The position numbers and the translations under genes are program-made. Positions 53,679 to 63,292 of a stretch of 64,000 bases of DNA are shown here, in pieces. Every line of letters starts with the position of its first letter. The first letter of the stretch is position 1. Location: contig CAJTVT010000007.1 in NCBI GenBank assembly GCA_910580015.1, forward strand, positions 15,135-79,134. Reading direction: 5' to 3'. Source of the DNA: an uncultured Lachnospiraceae bacterium. Lineage in GTDB: Bacteria; Bacillota; Clostridia; Lachnospirales; Lachnospiraceae. Under the pieces are notes generated by a model. That model made no database searches. It was given only the letters and a program-made list of their open reading frames with translations, and was not told the DNA's origin.

Positions 53679-54692
53679 ATGGGCAGAAATATGCAGGGTT
53701 TTGGAGCAATGATCAGCAAACTAAAAAAGAACCCCAAGAAAATTGTTTTTACTGAGGGTACGGATCCCCGTATTCTGGAAGCCGCTTCCCGGCTTTTGGC
53801 TTCCAATTTTTTGACCCCCATTCTGGTAGGCAGCAAGGAGGACGTGGAAAACGCCTCGGAGGAACATGGCTACAATATCCGTGGGGCCCAAATTATAGAT
53901 CCGGAAAATTTTGAGCAAATCGATGACATGATAGCTGCTCTCTGTGAGCTGCGTAAAAGTAAGAATTTGCAGCCGGAGGAAGCGCGTAAAATTCTGCGGC
54001 AGGGCAACTATTTTGGAACAATGCTGGTAAAGATGGGATTTGCAGATTCTCTTCTGGGAGGAGCAACCTACACCACAGCAGACACAATTCGTCCTGCTCT
54101 GCAATTAATCAAGACCAAGCCAGGGCATAAGATCGTGTCCTCCTGCTTCATCCTGGTACGTCCTTCTGCTACAGGTGAAAATGAAGTGCTGGCAATGGCA
54201 GACTGTGCCATCAATATCAAACCCACAGAAGATGAATTGGCAGAGATCGCCATCGAGGCTTCTGACTGTGGCCAACTCTTCGGTATCGACCCCAAGATCG
54301 CATTCTTAAGTTACTCCACCTTAGGTTCTGGCGCTGGAGAAGACGTTGATAAAATGCGCAATGCGGCAGCTAAGGCAAAGGCAATGCGTCCAGATCTTCC
54401 TATCTCTGGAGAAATGCAGTTTGATGCCGCTGTTTCTCCTCGTGTGGCACGTACCAAATGCCCAGAAGATCAGGTAGCAGGACATGCCAACGTATTTATT
54501 TTCCCAGATATCAATGCAGGTAACATCGGTTATAAAATCGCTCAGCGTATGGGTAATTTTGACGCATATGGCCCAATTCTTCTGGGGCTCAATTCCCCCA
54601 TCAATGACTTATCCAGAGGCTGCAACGCCGATGAAGTGTATTCTATGGCGATTATCACGGCTGCTTTGGTGGATATGGAGCCAGACGATTAG
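53679..54692 (+). CDS. pta: Phosphate acetyltransferase
   Basis: A 337-residue Pta that interconverts acetyl-CoA and acetyl phosphate. It starts MGRNMQGFGAMISKLKKNPK, then VFTEGTDPRILEAASRL; further marks are GATYTTADTIRPALQLIKT, FLSYSTLGSGAGEDVDKM and PISGEMQFDAAVSPRVA. AAGGAGG precedes the ATG. The length matches the short bacterial form. Usually ackA follows pta in Clostridia; here a tandem repeat and a spore hydrolase gene follow, so acetate kinase must lie elsewhere or be absent. Confidence 0.96.
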   Translation: MGRNMQGFGAMISKLKKNPKKIVFTEGTDPRILEAASRLLASNFLTPILVGSKEDVENASEEHGYNIRGAQIIDPENFEQIDDMIAALCELRKSKNLQPEEARKILRQGNYFGTMLVKMGFADSLLGGATYTTADTIRPALQLIKTKPGHKIVSSCFILVRPSATGENEVLAMADCAINIKPTEDELAEIAIEASDCGQLFGIDPKIAFLSYSTLGSGAGEDVDKMRNAAAKAKAMRPDLPISGEMQFDAAVSPRVARTKCPEDQVAGHANVFIFPDINAGNIGYKIAQRMGNFDAYGPILLGLNSPINDLSRGCNADEVYSMAIITAALVDMEPDD

Positions 54693-54708
54693 ACAGCGCT
54701 CCAGACAA

Positions 54709-54909
54709 ATTACTATGAAAGCCAAGGGCTTTCATAGCATGGATGGCCATGCGGCCCGCCGGACGGCAGGCTGAGCATAATGAGGGTTTACTATATCATT
54801 TAATATTTATTTACTATGGAAGCCAAGGGCTTTCATAGCATGGATGGCCATGCGGCCCGCCGGACGGCAGGCTGAGCATAATGAGGGTTTACTATATCAT
54901 TTAATATTC
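54709..54909. repeat. Tandem 101-bp repeat downstream of pta
   Basis: Two copies (54709-54808 and 54809-54909, period 101) are almost identical. Each holds the hairpin ATGAAAGCC-AAG-GGCTTTCAT (one base differs in copy 2) and the GC-rich GCATGGATGGCCATGCGG. No ORF continues through them. A stem CAGCCCAT...ATGGGCTG follows at 54924-54960, without a T run. The rest up to 55115 holds nothing else clear. Confidence 0.75.
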
Positions 54910-55115
54910 AAATAAAATCAAACCAGCCCATGAAACATTCTCAGATTGTTTTATGGGCTGTCTAAATCTGTCTGAAAAATGCGCTCTAACTGTCGTTGAC
55001 ATCGCTGTTCTGCAATGAAGCTATCAGGTTAGACTTTTTCTGTTACTTTTTATAATTTTTTTCTTTCTATCTGATAGAGTTCCTTCATAATCTTTATAAA
55101 AAAGGAATTCTATGT

Positions 55116-56267
55116 ATGACCATTTACGTTGTTCGCCCAGGAGATACTGTCGACACAATCGCTGCCACATTTGGCAGTTCTCCTCAAAGCATTATTTATG
55201 ATAATCAATTGGAATATCCCTATCCTCTGGCAATCGGTCAAGCGCTTCTTATATCAGAAACGGAGACCACACCTCCCTCAGACACTACACGCTATCCTGC
55301 GTATGTGGGAGGGTATGCCTACCCTTTCATTGACACTCGAACTCTGGAACAAACACTGCCCTATCTTTCTGATTTATTCATTTTCTCCTATGGTTTTACC
55401 CCTGAAGGCGATCTGATTCCTCCTGCTGTGGATGATACCGTTTTAATTACTACTGCAACCGCCTACGGCACAGCTCCTATTTTGACTCTGACCCCCTTTG
55501 GGCCTTCTGGACAATTCAGCAACTATCTAATCACTCAGGTAGTAAACAACGAAAGTTCCAAGCTGCGTCTCATTGAAAATCTTACCACTCAAATTCAAGA
55601 GCGGGGATTTCAGGGCGTAGACATTGATTTCGAATATATTCTGCCAGAGGACAGAGTCGTCTTTGCTGATTTTGTCCGTGACGTGCGCACTGCTGTGAAT
55701 GCACTTGGATATCCTGTTTCCGTGGCGCTGGCTCCCAAAATATCAGATACACAATCTGGTCTCCTGTACGAGGGCAAAGATTATCGATTGTTGGGTGAAG
55801 CTGCTGATTATGTGTTACTTATGACTTATGAATGGGGATATACTTATGGTCCACCCATGGCAGTTGCACCTATCAACAAGGTCCGTCAGGTGGTGGAATA
55901 TGCTCTGACTCGGATTCCTGCCCAGAAAATCCATTTAGGAATCCCAAATTATGGTTACGACTGGACTCTGCCTTTTGTCAGCGGTACATCCAAAGCTACC
56001 ACGATCGGAACCATCGAAGCGATACAGATCGCCATCGCCCATGGATCCACCATCCAATTTGACGAAACTTCGCAAGCCCCTTATTTCAATTATGTTCAAA
56101 ATGGACTGACCCACGAGGTATGGTTTGAAGATGTGCGCAGCCTCACCGCGAAATTTGGGCTGGTAAAGGAATACCAACTTCGAGGCATGAGTTATTGGCA
56201 GATTATGCGGCTGTTCCGTGCCAATTGGTTGCTGCTTGCAGATACTTTTGAGATAATCTTTCGATAA
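55116..56267 (+). CDS. LysM-GH18 spore cortex hydrolase (SleL/YaaH-like)
   Basis: A 383-residue enzyme with one N-terminal LysM domain (TIYVVRPGDTVDTIAATFGSSPQSIIYDN) and a GH18 domain. The catalytic motif is GVDIDFEYI with the catalytic Glu near residue 177. Features such as MSYWQIMRLFRANWLLL at the end match the SleL/YaaH type that breaks down cortex fragments or processes the spore coat side in germination. No signal peptide, as is usual for proteins packed into the coat. AAAGGA precedes ATG 55116. The gene stands alone. Confidence 0.87.
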   Translation: MTIYVVRPGDTVDTIAATFGSSPQSIIYDNQLEYPYPLAIGQALLISETETTPPSDTTRYPAYVGGYAYPFIDTRTLEQTLPYLSDLFIFSYGFTPEGDLIPPAVDDTVLITTATAYGTAPILTLTPFGPSGQFSNYLITQVVNNESSKLRLIENLTTQIQERGFQGVDIDFEYILPEDRVVFADFVRDVRTAVNALGYPVSVALAPKISDTQSGLLYEGKDYRLLGEAADYVLLMTYEWGYTYGPPMAVAPINKVRQVVEYALTRIPAQKIHLGIPNYGYDWTLPFVSGTSKATTIGTIEAIQIAIAHGSTIQFDETSQAPYFNYVQNGLTHEVWFEDVRSLTAKFGLVKEYQLRGMSYWQIMRLFRANWLLLADTFEIIFR

Positions 56268-56376
56268 CAAAAGGGGCTGTTGCAAAATAGCTGTTATATA
56301 CAAAATATAGTTTTCAAAAGGCAGAAGCCCTATCTATATATTGTATATAAGCTGCATTTTGCAACAGCCCCTTTTG
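56268..56376. repeat. Long inverted repeat after the SleL-like gene
   Basis: Perfect 21-bp ends (CAAAAGGGGCTGTTGCAAAA and its complement, one base more) enclose an imperfect inner repeat (TTATATACAA...TTGTATATAA). It begins one base after the stop codon. It could serve as terminator, but the size and the GGGGCTGTTGCAAAA end, similar in style to some insertion-sequence ends, fit a MITE-like element. Confidence 0.6.
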
Positions 56377-56435
56377 GTTGCTCCATTATATCCTACCTGA
56401 AATCTTTTCTGAAATAGATTTCAGGAACTTTCCAA

Positions 56436-56518
56436 TGCGGATAACAGGACTTGAACCTGCACGTCTGTTAGACAATAGAACCTAAATCTATCGCGTCTGC
56501 CAATTCCGCCATATCCGC
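56436..56518 (-). tRNA. tRNA-Leu (anticodon UAG)
   Basis: The minus strand folds into a long-variable-arm tRNA: acceptor GCGGATA pairing with TATCCGC, anticodon loop TTTAGGT between ATAGA and TCTAT giving UAG, a long variable arm, and the T arm with GGTTCAAGTCC. The 3' CCA is not encoded. A 10-bp inverted repeat (56396-56425) lies downstream. Confidence 0.95.
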
Positions 56519-56612
56519 TTATATCACATACCTATTTATTATATCATTGAACTTTTAAAAAGTCAAGATTTTTAGAAAAACTATATCCTCTGCCAGTCTT
56601 TGTACCATTCTT

Positions 56613-56646
56613 AAAAACAGGCAGCGGCTAAAAGCCACTGCCTGTT
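56613..56646 (-). terminator. Terminator after the lipoprotein gene
   Basis: AACAGGCAGCGGCT and AGCCACTGCCTGTT form a 14-bp stem with one mismatch, followed by TTTTTAAG on the minus strand. Confidence 0.85.
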
Positions 56647-56698
56647 CCGTTAGACGGATCCACCTTTGTTCATGTAGTTATGGTTCACTCTCTTCCTG

Positions 56699-57220
56699 TT
56701 ACTCCAAGGTTTCCAACACTACGATACTAAAGACGACAGCCTGTTCTTCGGCTTCTTCATCTGTCTCAGCCACTCCAGTCACCCGAATTCTAGCGCCCTC
56801 TTTTGGTGTCTCTATAACATACCTCAACGGCAGGCTGTTTGCCTCTTCACTTTCAAGAGAATCGGTAAGATACGGAATTCCGTCTATCTCTGTATAAAAC
56901 CCTTCCATCTGGTAAAGCTGTCCTGAGACGTCTTCCACGTGTTCCTTCATATCTGCAACCGTCTTAGCAAATTTCTTCTCTGTCACCACTGTGATGTCAT
57001 CCTTTACCAAATCCAACAGTTCTTCATCTGTAGCGTCCGCATCCAGCACCGGTTTCTGACTGTCAGATTCCGGATCCTCGTCTTTCTGATTTTCCGTGTC
57101 CTGACTTGTATCTTCCTTCTTAGTATTATCGGAAGATTCCTGTTTCTTCGGGCCGCTGCATGCTACCAGTGAACATGCCAGAACTGCACTTAGGAAAAAA
57201 GCAAGCATTTTCTTATACAT
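56699..57220 (-). CDS. Lipoprotein with acidic linker
   Basis: A 173-residue lipoprotein: signal peptide with lipobox LVAC at about residue 21, an acidic, Lys-, Asp- and Ser-rich linker to about 60, then a compact domain (GFYTEIDGIPYLTD; LRYVIETPKEGARIRVTGVAE) that reads like a small beta-barrel, possibly OB-like. I do not recognise the family with confidence; a resemblance to DUF1980-type domains is tentative. It follows the giant Cys-repeat gene by 36 bases, so the two are probably co-transcribed and may act together on the cell surface. Confidence 0.7.
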   Translation of the reverse strand: MYKKMLAFFLSAVLACSLVACSGPKKQESSDNTKKEDTSQDTENQKDEDPESDSQKPVLDADATDEELLDLVKDDITVVTEKKFAKTVADMKEHVEDVSGQLYQMEGFYTEIDGIPYLTDSLESEEANSLPLRYVIETPKEGARIRVTGVAETDEEAEEQAVVFSIVVLETLE

Positions 57221-57256
57221 AATCTACATTTCCCTTTCTGTCCTTGATCCGTGTCC

Positions 57257-60200
57257 TTACTGAGCCATAAAGGAACCAACGGTTCCAGTAATCACTTCAT
57301 CAGCATAACGGATAGCATAGGTATCCTCGCCTGTCTTCATAATGACATAACCTCTTGCATAAACTGGTCTTTCAAGGTTTGCAGCAGCTGTACCAAAATT
57401 GAAGTTTACAGACGCTCTAGAATAGTTTGCAAGATCTGGTTGTGAAGAAATATTATACTGCTTAGCCCTTGCAAATTCTCTACCTGCAAGCGTAAATGTA
57501 TTACCATTCAACTCTGCCTCTGTCACTGTCAAGTCCGTCTTTGCCTGTTCTAACGTACCTGTGTAGCCAGATTTCGTGATGTAAAGAATTCCAATTTCAA
57601 CAACATCTTCGTGATTTTCTACTGTGATATTCGTAGAGAAAGTAAGTTTATTATTACCATCTACCACAGATGTTACTCCAGTTGTAGTTACAACAGCCTG
57701 TTTGGTTCCACAGCCATTTTTACATTCATTGCTCTCGGTAAAATCATGTCCCAAAGCATCTATCACTGTCTGTGCTGTGTAAATTGTATCGCAGCTTCCC
57801 TTTATACCATCGGCGTCATATTTACTACATGCCAATCCTGCTGTTTTCCCAGGCTTGGTACAGGTTGCATCTACTGCTGTAAGTTCCATAGTTGCTGCCC
57901 ATCCATGTACATCACACTTCTTCCATCCAAGAGATTTCAGATCTGTGTCACACTCTGTACAAATGCCATTCTCATCTCCTTCGTGCAGAGATGGGTCTGC
58001 TGGAGCCAACTCCTGGTTCGGGCCGTTAGGATCGATATCTCCACATGTATTACATCTAGATACATAACGTTTTGGCGTGCTGCATGTTGCAGGTTCTACT
58101 GCCGCTGCTGCATAATCATGTACGCCAGTTGCAGCTACTGGACGGCTATCCAGCTCTGTAGTACAGCTTGCACAAACTTTGTGTTCTACTCCAGGTTCTT
58201 TACATGTTGCAGGTACCTTTACTGTCCATTCAATATTTTTGTCATGGCCCGTTGCAGGAATTGTTGTCTGCGCTGTATAGATACATGCTTCCGTCGCATC
58301 GTCCTCCTGATACTTGCTACATACGGAACCTTCTGTCTTTCCTTCTGTTGTACAAGTTGCCGCTTTTGCTTCCAGTGTTAATGTCTTAGTCCAGCCATGT
58401 ACTGAACATTTTGCAAAGCCAGCATCGGCTGCTGTCGCACCACATGGTACACCATCTTTCACGCCAGTACAATTACCATCATCATCAAACGTATGATTGT
58501 CTGGATTGATTTCCGTACCCGTTTCTTGTGGATCATAATCTGGATCCAACGCTCCGCAAATCGTACATTTATGTACAAACAATTCGCCACTTGAGCAAGT
58601 AGCATCCTGTGTGGTATATACATACTCATGATTATTGCTTGGAGCAATTTCTTCCGTCTTTATTACATGAGTGCCACATTTTGTACAAACCAAATTTTTT
58701 GATCCTGGCTCTTTACAGGTAGGTTCTTTTGTTACCTTCCACTCTGCCTCATCCTCTGCGTCATGGCCTAATGCATCAATTGCCACACTTGCCTCGATCA
58801 CTCTGCCACATCCTGTTACTGGACAAGTCTTCTGATCGGTACGACCAGGCTGCTCACAAGTTGCAGGTACACCTGGTATAATATTGTCTGCCCCCAGCTT
58901 CTGAACTCCATGTGCAGTACAGTATCCATAACCATCAGCGGTCCACTGTACCTCTGCAATGGTTGCTTTATTTGCACAAGTTGCACGCTGACATTCCTTA
59001 ACACGAGCTACCACTGTATCGCCGTCTTTTTTCTCTACTACTTTCCAGTCATGCTCTCCTGCTGGAATAGTTCCGTTCTTCACATCATCACACAATGTAC
59101 AGATTTCCACATATGTGCCGCCATGAACGCAAATATCTTCTTTTCCTGCGGCCAGAGGACTTTCTATTTTCTTGTAATCATGTGCAAGAGGACCGTCACC
59201 TTCGATCTCGCTCTCAGACTGTATATCTCCACATATCGTACATTCAACCTTCACTTTTCCTACCGTTGTACAAGTTGCTGGCACATACTGTTCTACATAG
59301 TGATGCTCAACAGTGTCCTTTGATACGACTACTTCCGCATCTATGCCGCAGCCATAGCCGCATACGTATACATTCTTACCATTTTCTGTACAAGTTGCTG
59401 CAACTGATTTGGTTGGATCTGGCACGGCATCCTCATTGATATGATCTGCATCTGCACCATAGGTATGTGCTTTCTGCTCTGGCGCCTTAACCGCTTCTGT
59501 CAATTCTGCACGAAGAGCAGCAATCGATGGATCTTTCGGATTGTCAATATATGCCTGAATCATCTCTAACAGATCCGCTACATTATCGCTTGTCTTGATC
59601 TCATATGCCTCTGCCTCGTTGATCACATCGCAGTCCTCACATTTGCCTGCGATCAGGGCTGCATTCTGGCAGGTTGCTGGGATATATTCTCCACCGCCAT
59701 AAGTATGTCCCTTAGCATTAACTGTTTCTAACCATGTTCCTACTGGACAACCTTCACGACTGCAGTTATAGAGAATTTTACCATCTGCTGTACAGGTAGG
59801 TGCAACTGCTTCTTCCTCACCTACAGTGCCTTCATAGCTGCCTGCATCCTTAATATGTCCTCCCTCAATTACTTCAGAGGTTACGTACCCACATACGCTG
59901 CAGGTAAGCTGATTCAATCCATTCTTGTCACAGGTTTCTTCTCTCAGAAGCTGCTTTGTAAATGTGTGATCTGGCCATGCTTCCTGAGGAAGTCCCATCG
60001 GCTCTTCTACAACCTTATGACAAAGATTACATTCAGAGGTTACCTTACCATCCTCTTTACAAGTTGGCTCAGTCTCATCTGTAATTTCCCAGACATGCTG
60101 GAGAGCTGGGATCACTACATTTTCTTCTGTTGTTGTACAACGTGAACAAGCACGATCCTTAGAACCTGCCACTTCACATGCTGCTTCTTTAATAATATTA

Positions 60201-62902
60201 TCAATCCAGTCGTGGCCTAATCCTTTGTCTTTCGCCTGTGTTTTCCACTCTGCGTATTTTGCCTTAACATCGGGTTCATTTACGGTATCGCCATATCCGG
60301 TATCATTGGCATTGTCATTGTAGAATGTAATTAACTCTTCCTCTGTAGTCTGTGTTGTAAAGTTCATTACTACGCTATCACTAAGAGCTGTACCACACTC
60401 TGGACAGCTAAGTCCCACTCTTGTGCCATTTGTACAATCTGCTGGGATCAAGTTCACAACTGCTGTACCATGGTTTCCGCCAGCTGGCTTTAAGGTTGTC
60501 TGTTTTGTATCACAATTCTTACATTGTACAACCTTCTTGCCCTGTGTTCCACAGGTTGACTCTGTATCTTCCAATACTTTGCCACCCTCAAAATCATGAC
60601 CAGGAGCTGACACAGTCTCTGTCTTTTTCTCATCGCATCTGGAACATTTTGTCACAGTAACTTTGTCTGTGGTACAGTCTCCTGCCACGCACTCGTCTTC
60701 CACCAATGTGCCGTTCTCATAATCATGACCAAGTGCCTTTAATACGACGGTCTCACCTGTTACACCACATACTGTACAGGTGATCTTTGCCTCACCGTCT
60801 TCCGTACAGGTAGGTTCTGTCACGATCTGCGCCTCATCTTCATTCCATGTATGGCTGGCTTCGATTGGCTTATATTCTTTCTTTTCACAAACAGTACACG
60901 TTACCTGACTCATACCATTTGACAAACAAGTTGCTGGACGGATCACTTTTACATTATTCTCATCCCAGGTATGTTCTGTCGATATTTGAGTAGGCTCTCC
61001 ACCCTCAGTTACCGTTCCACAGTCTTCACATTTTTTTCCGGCTGCGGTTCCAGGTTCCTTACAGGTAGCCTTCACTTCATCAAAGTCCACAATATTAGTA
61101 TGCGTATCCTTTGCTGTAATTGCTGCTTTTTCTGCATCTGTGAGTTCACTTTCTGGCACATCTACCTTTTGATTACAGGTCTCACATTCCTTCACATATT
61201 TTCCTGTTACTGTACAGTCTGGCATTACTTTGATGTGCTTATCTTTGCCGCCCTCTTGGACAAAATCATGGCCTGCTGGGAGCGTTTTTGATTCTTCATG
61301 AGCACAATAGCTACAGGTCTTAACTTCTGTACCATTTGCTGTACAGGTCTTTGGTGAAGATTTCTCTTCATTCAATACCATTTCGTGCTGTGCACGATAA
61401 CCTTCTGGCATCGTATTATCTGCGATCGCTGCATCGATCTCTGCCTGACTCATCTCTGTCAGTGTAGGTTCTCCACCATTTTCTGTTTTATGACAAATAG
61501 TGCAGGCTTCACCCTTTTTAGGTGTATCGCCGCATTTCTCACCCAACACGATAACGGCTGTTCCCATCTGATGCTCACCTGTCACAGGAGTTTCGCGGAA
61601 ATCCATATCTCTACCGCAGCTCTCGCATACCTGATACATCTTTCCTTTCTCGCCACAGTTTGCAGCCACATTTCTTGGATCGTCTGGGTTGTCCACTGCT
61701 TTATGTGGCACTTTTGCAACAGTTTCTGCTGGCTTTACCACACCATCCGCAAGACTACACTGATTATTTTCTGCGTTATAACGCTCACAGATAAATTCAC
61801 GCTTACCAGTCTTCAGACAGGTAGGATCTACCGTTACAACACCCTTCTCATTGTAGAGATGTGCTGCTGGAATTGTCATAAATTTCTGTGTACCACATCC
61901 TGCGCAAGCAAATTTTCCTACTCCTGGTTTGGAACAGGTAGATGGTTTTGTAATGCTGATCTCCACGCTAAAATCATGGGTATCAGGATCTGCTTTCAGT
62001 GCGGCAATCTCTGGATCAGAATCCTGTCCACCTTCAGCAATTGCTTTCTCGTAGAGATCCGTTCTCTTGACTGCATCTTCCTTGTCTTTACATGCAGGAT
62101 TTTTGCAGGTCTGTACCAGCATAGCGTTGTCTTTGCAGTTCGCCTTGTGTTCCACACCCTCGTCCCACTCATGATTCGCAGGATTCAGAGTCTCGTTTTC
62201 ATTCTCCAAGCTGGATTCAATGACATTTGTGCATGATTTGCACTTATATCCTTTCTGTGCAGGCTTCATGCAGGTTGCGTCATAGATATGTACTTTGTCG
62301 CCTTCTGGCTGAACATGCTTGCTCGGATCTGGATCGCCTACTGCAGACTTATTCACTTCCTGTGCGTTACATGCACTACAGGTCTGATAGGTATATCCTC
62401 CCTCGCCACAAGTAGGTTCTTTTGTCAACACTTTGCTAAGCCCAGTATGATTTGTTGCATCAAATTCTCCAACCTGTTCTGTCTGGCCTTCCAGTGGCTG
62501 CTTACAGCCAGCACAGTTTAACTGATATTCTGCCTTGTTATTGCAGCCTGCGGCTGTTATCAAGTCTCCTTGCTCTGTGCTGTTATCTCCGTGATTTGCG
62601 GGATCTTTCCCGATATTCAACGTAATCTCTTGACTACAAGTGCTGCAAGTCTTTTTAATCGTTCCAATTACAGTACATGTTGCAGTTACATCTGCTACTC
62701 CTGCATCACCTTCAGCAAAGCTATGCTGTCCATCCTCAGAAGTACAATCTGTCGTTGGTACAGGCGCCTCCGGTGTCCCTTCTGATGCATCTGCTCTTCC
62801 TGGGATCGTATCCTCTGCATATACCGCTGGCACATTCCATGACAACATCATAGTCAAAGCCAACAGCAAACTTAAGAGACGTTTCCATTTGTTCCTGTTC
62901 AT
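57257..62902 (-). CDS. Giant secreted Cys-repeat protein (1881 residues)
   Basis: A signal peptide (ends near VYAE) is followed by more than 30 copies of a 45-65-residue unit: a lone Cys in a (P/A)TC context, about 12 residues, then a C..C pair, often followed by a stretch ending in GHD or HTW. Example cores are PTCTEDGEAKITCTVCG and ATCTTVGKVKVECTICG. Some units are degenerate. The last 150 residues are Cys-free and beta-rich. The unit is known in secreted Firmicute proteins but its role is not; the three cysteines look like a metal-binding or disulfide fold. AAAGGAG precedes the ATG. No wall anchor or catalytic motif. Confidence 0.85.
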   Translation of the reverse strand: MNRNKWKRLLSLLLALTMMLSWNVPAVYAEDTIPGRADASEGTPEAPVPTTDCTSEDGQHSFAEGDAGVADVTATCTVIGTIKKTCSTCSQEITLNIGKDPANHGDNSTEQGDLITAAGCNNKAEYQLNCAGCKQPLEGQTEQVGEFDATNHTGLSKVLTKEPTCGEGGYTYQTCSACNAQEVNKSAVGDPDPSKHVQPEGDKVHIYDATCMKPAQKGYKCKSCTNVIESSLENENETLNPANHEWDEGVEHKANCKDNAMLVQTCKNPACKDKEDAVKRTDLYEKAIAEGGQDSDPEIAALKADPDTHDFSVEISITKPSTCSKPGVGKFACAGCGTQKFMTIPAAHLYNEKGVVTVDPTCLKTGKREFICERYNAENNQCSLADGVVKPAETVAKVPHKAVDNPDDPRNVAANCGEKGKMYQVCESCGRDMDFRETPVTGEHQMGTAVIVLGEKCGDTPKKGEACTICHKTENGGEPTLTEMSQAEIDAAIADNTMPEGYRAQHEMVLNEEKSSPKTCTANGTEVKTCSYCAHEESKTLPAGHDFVQEGGKDKHIKVMPDCTVTGKYVKECETCNQKVDVPESELTDAEKAAITAKDTHTNIVDFDEVKATCKEPGTAAGKKCEDCGTVTEGGEPTQISTEHTWDENNVKVIRPATCLSNGMSQVTCTVCEKKEYKPIEASHTWNEDEAQIVTEPTCTEDGEAKITCTVCGVTGETVVLKALGHDYENGTLVEDECVAGDCTTDKVTVTKCSRCDEKKTETVSAPGHDFEGGKVLEDTESTCGTQGKKVVQCKNCDTKQTTLKPAGGNHGTAVVNLIPADCTNGTRVGLSCPECGTALSDSVVMNFTTQTTEEELITFYNDNANDTGYGDTVNEPDVKAKYAEWKTQAKDKGLGHDWIDNIIKEAACEVAGSKDRACSRCTTTEENVVIPALQHVWEITDETEPTCKEDGKVTSECNLCHKVVEEPMGLPQEAWPDHTFTKQLLREETCDKNGLNQLTCSVCGYVTSEVIEGGHIKDAGSYEGTVGEEEAVAPTCTADGKILYNCSREGCPVGTWLETVNAKGHTYGGGEYIPATCQNAALIAGKCEDCDVINEAEAYEIKTSDNVADLLEMIQAYIDNPKDPSIAALRAELTEAVKAPEQKAHTYGADADHINEDAVPDPTKSVAATCTENGKNVYVCGYGCGIDAEVVVSKDTVEHHYVEQYVPATCTTVGKVKVECTICGDIQSESEIEGDGPLAHDYKKIESPLAAGKEDICVHGGTYVEICTLCDDVKNGTIPAGEHDWKVVEKKDGDTVVARVKECQRATCANKATIAEVQWTADGYGYCTAHGVQKLGADNIIPGVPATCEQPGRTDQKTCPVTGCGRVIEASVAIDALGHDAEDEAEWKVTKEPTCKEPGSKNLVCTKCGTHVIKTEEIAPSNNHEYVYTTQDATCSSGELFVHKCTICGALDPDYDPQETGTEINPDNHTFDDDGNCTGVKDGVPCGATAADAGFAKCSVHGWTKTLTLEAKAATCTTEGKTEGSVCSKYQEDDATEACIYTAQTTIPATGHDKNIEWTVKVPATCKEPGVEHKVCASCTTELDSRPVAATGVHDYAAAAVEPATCSTPKRYVSRCNTCGDIDPNGPNQELAPADPSLHEGDENGICTECDTDLKSLGWKKCDVHGWAATMELTAVDATCTKPGKTAGLACSKYDADGIKGSCDTIYTAQTVIDALGHDFTESNECKNGCGTKQAVVTTTGVTSVVDGNNKLTFSTNITVENHEDVVEIGILYITKSGYTGTLEQAKTDLTVTEAELNGNTFTLAGREFARAKQYNISSQPDLANYSRASVNFNFGTAAANLERPVYARGYVIMKTGEDTYAIRYADEVITGTVGSFMAQ

Positions 62903-63070
62903 ACTTATCTCCTTTCATCTTACAGTTCTCTCCGGCAAGATTTGGAGTTCCCAGTAAACTCACTCACTTTTATTTCTTATAAAACGCCACTGCCCCCTTC
63001 CATATCTTTGGTACGCATCCAGAATCCTGCCTTGTCCTAATAAAACCCACACTTATTCACCGCAGCTTTC

Positions 63071-63144
63071 GCCGATTCAAATCTTTGTCTGCTCCACTGC
63101 TGTCAATCACCGCAGCTATTGCTGCACCACTTTCTTCTGCCTTG
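63071..63144 (-). repeat. Diverged repeat core in the leader of the giant gene
   Basis: On the minus strand the stretch starts CAAGGCAGAAGAAAG, has the hairpin GCAGC-AATA-GCTGC, then GATTGACAGCAG and GCAGAC. Position for position it resembles the cores of elements A to C, but it is the most diverged and no clear terminal repeats were found. It lies inside the long predicted 5' leader. Confidence 0.3.
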
Positions 63145-63202
63145 CAGGCTAAAAATTGTCCCTGCGCAAAAAGGCATGGGTAATTAATGTAGGTTATACT
63201 AG

Positions 63203-63231
63203 ATTATAATACCTTCATTTTTTATTGTCAA
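63203..63231 (-). promoter_or_regulatory. Consensus promoter of the giant-protein operon
   Basis: On the minus strand TTGACA (63226-63231), 17 bases, TATAAT (63203-63208): both boxes are perfect. The start codon is about 290 bases further, so the mRNA has a long leader. Confidence 0.75.
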
Positions 63232-63292
63232 TGTATAGACTGATTTATTTTTGCTTTGACAATGAAAAACTATTCCAATATTTCCTTTTTTT

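Noticed and set aside
54709..54909. CRISPR array
   Set aside because: Two abutting 101-bp copies without unique spacers are a tandem duplication; the same applies to the 44-bp repeats at 63293.
54693..55115. A decayed ackA gene after pta
   Set aside because: I found no acetate-kinase-like motif in any frame here, only the tandem repeats and AT-rich spacer.
62903..63200. Known riboswitch in the giant-gene leader
   Set aside because: I compared by eye with c-di-GMP, cobalamin and lysine types and found no convincing conserved motif.
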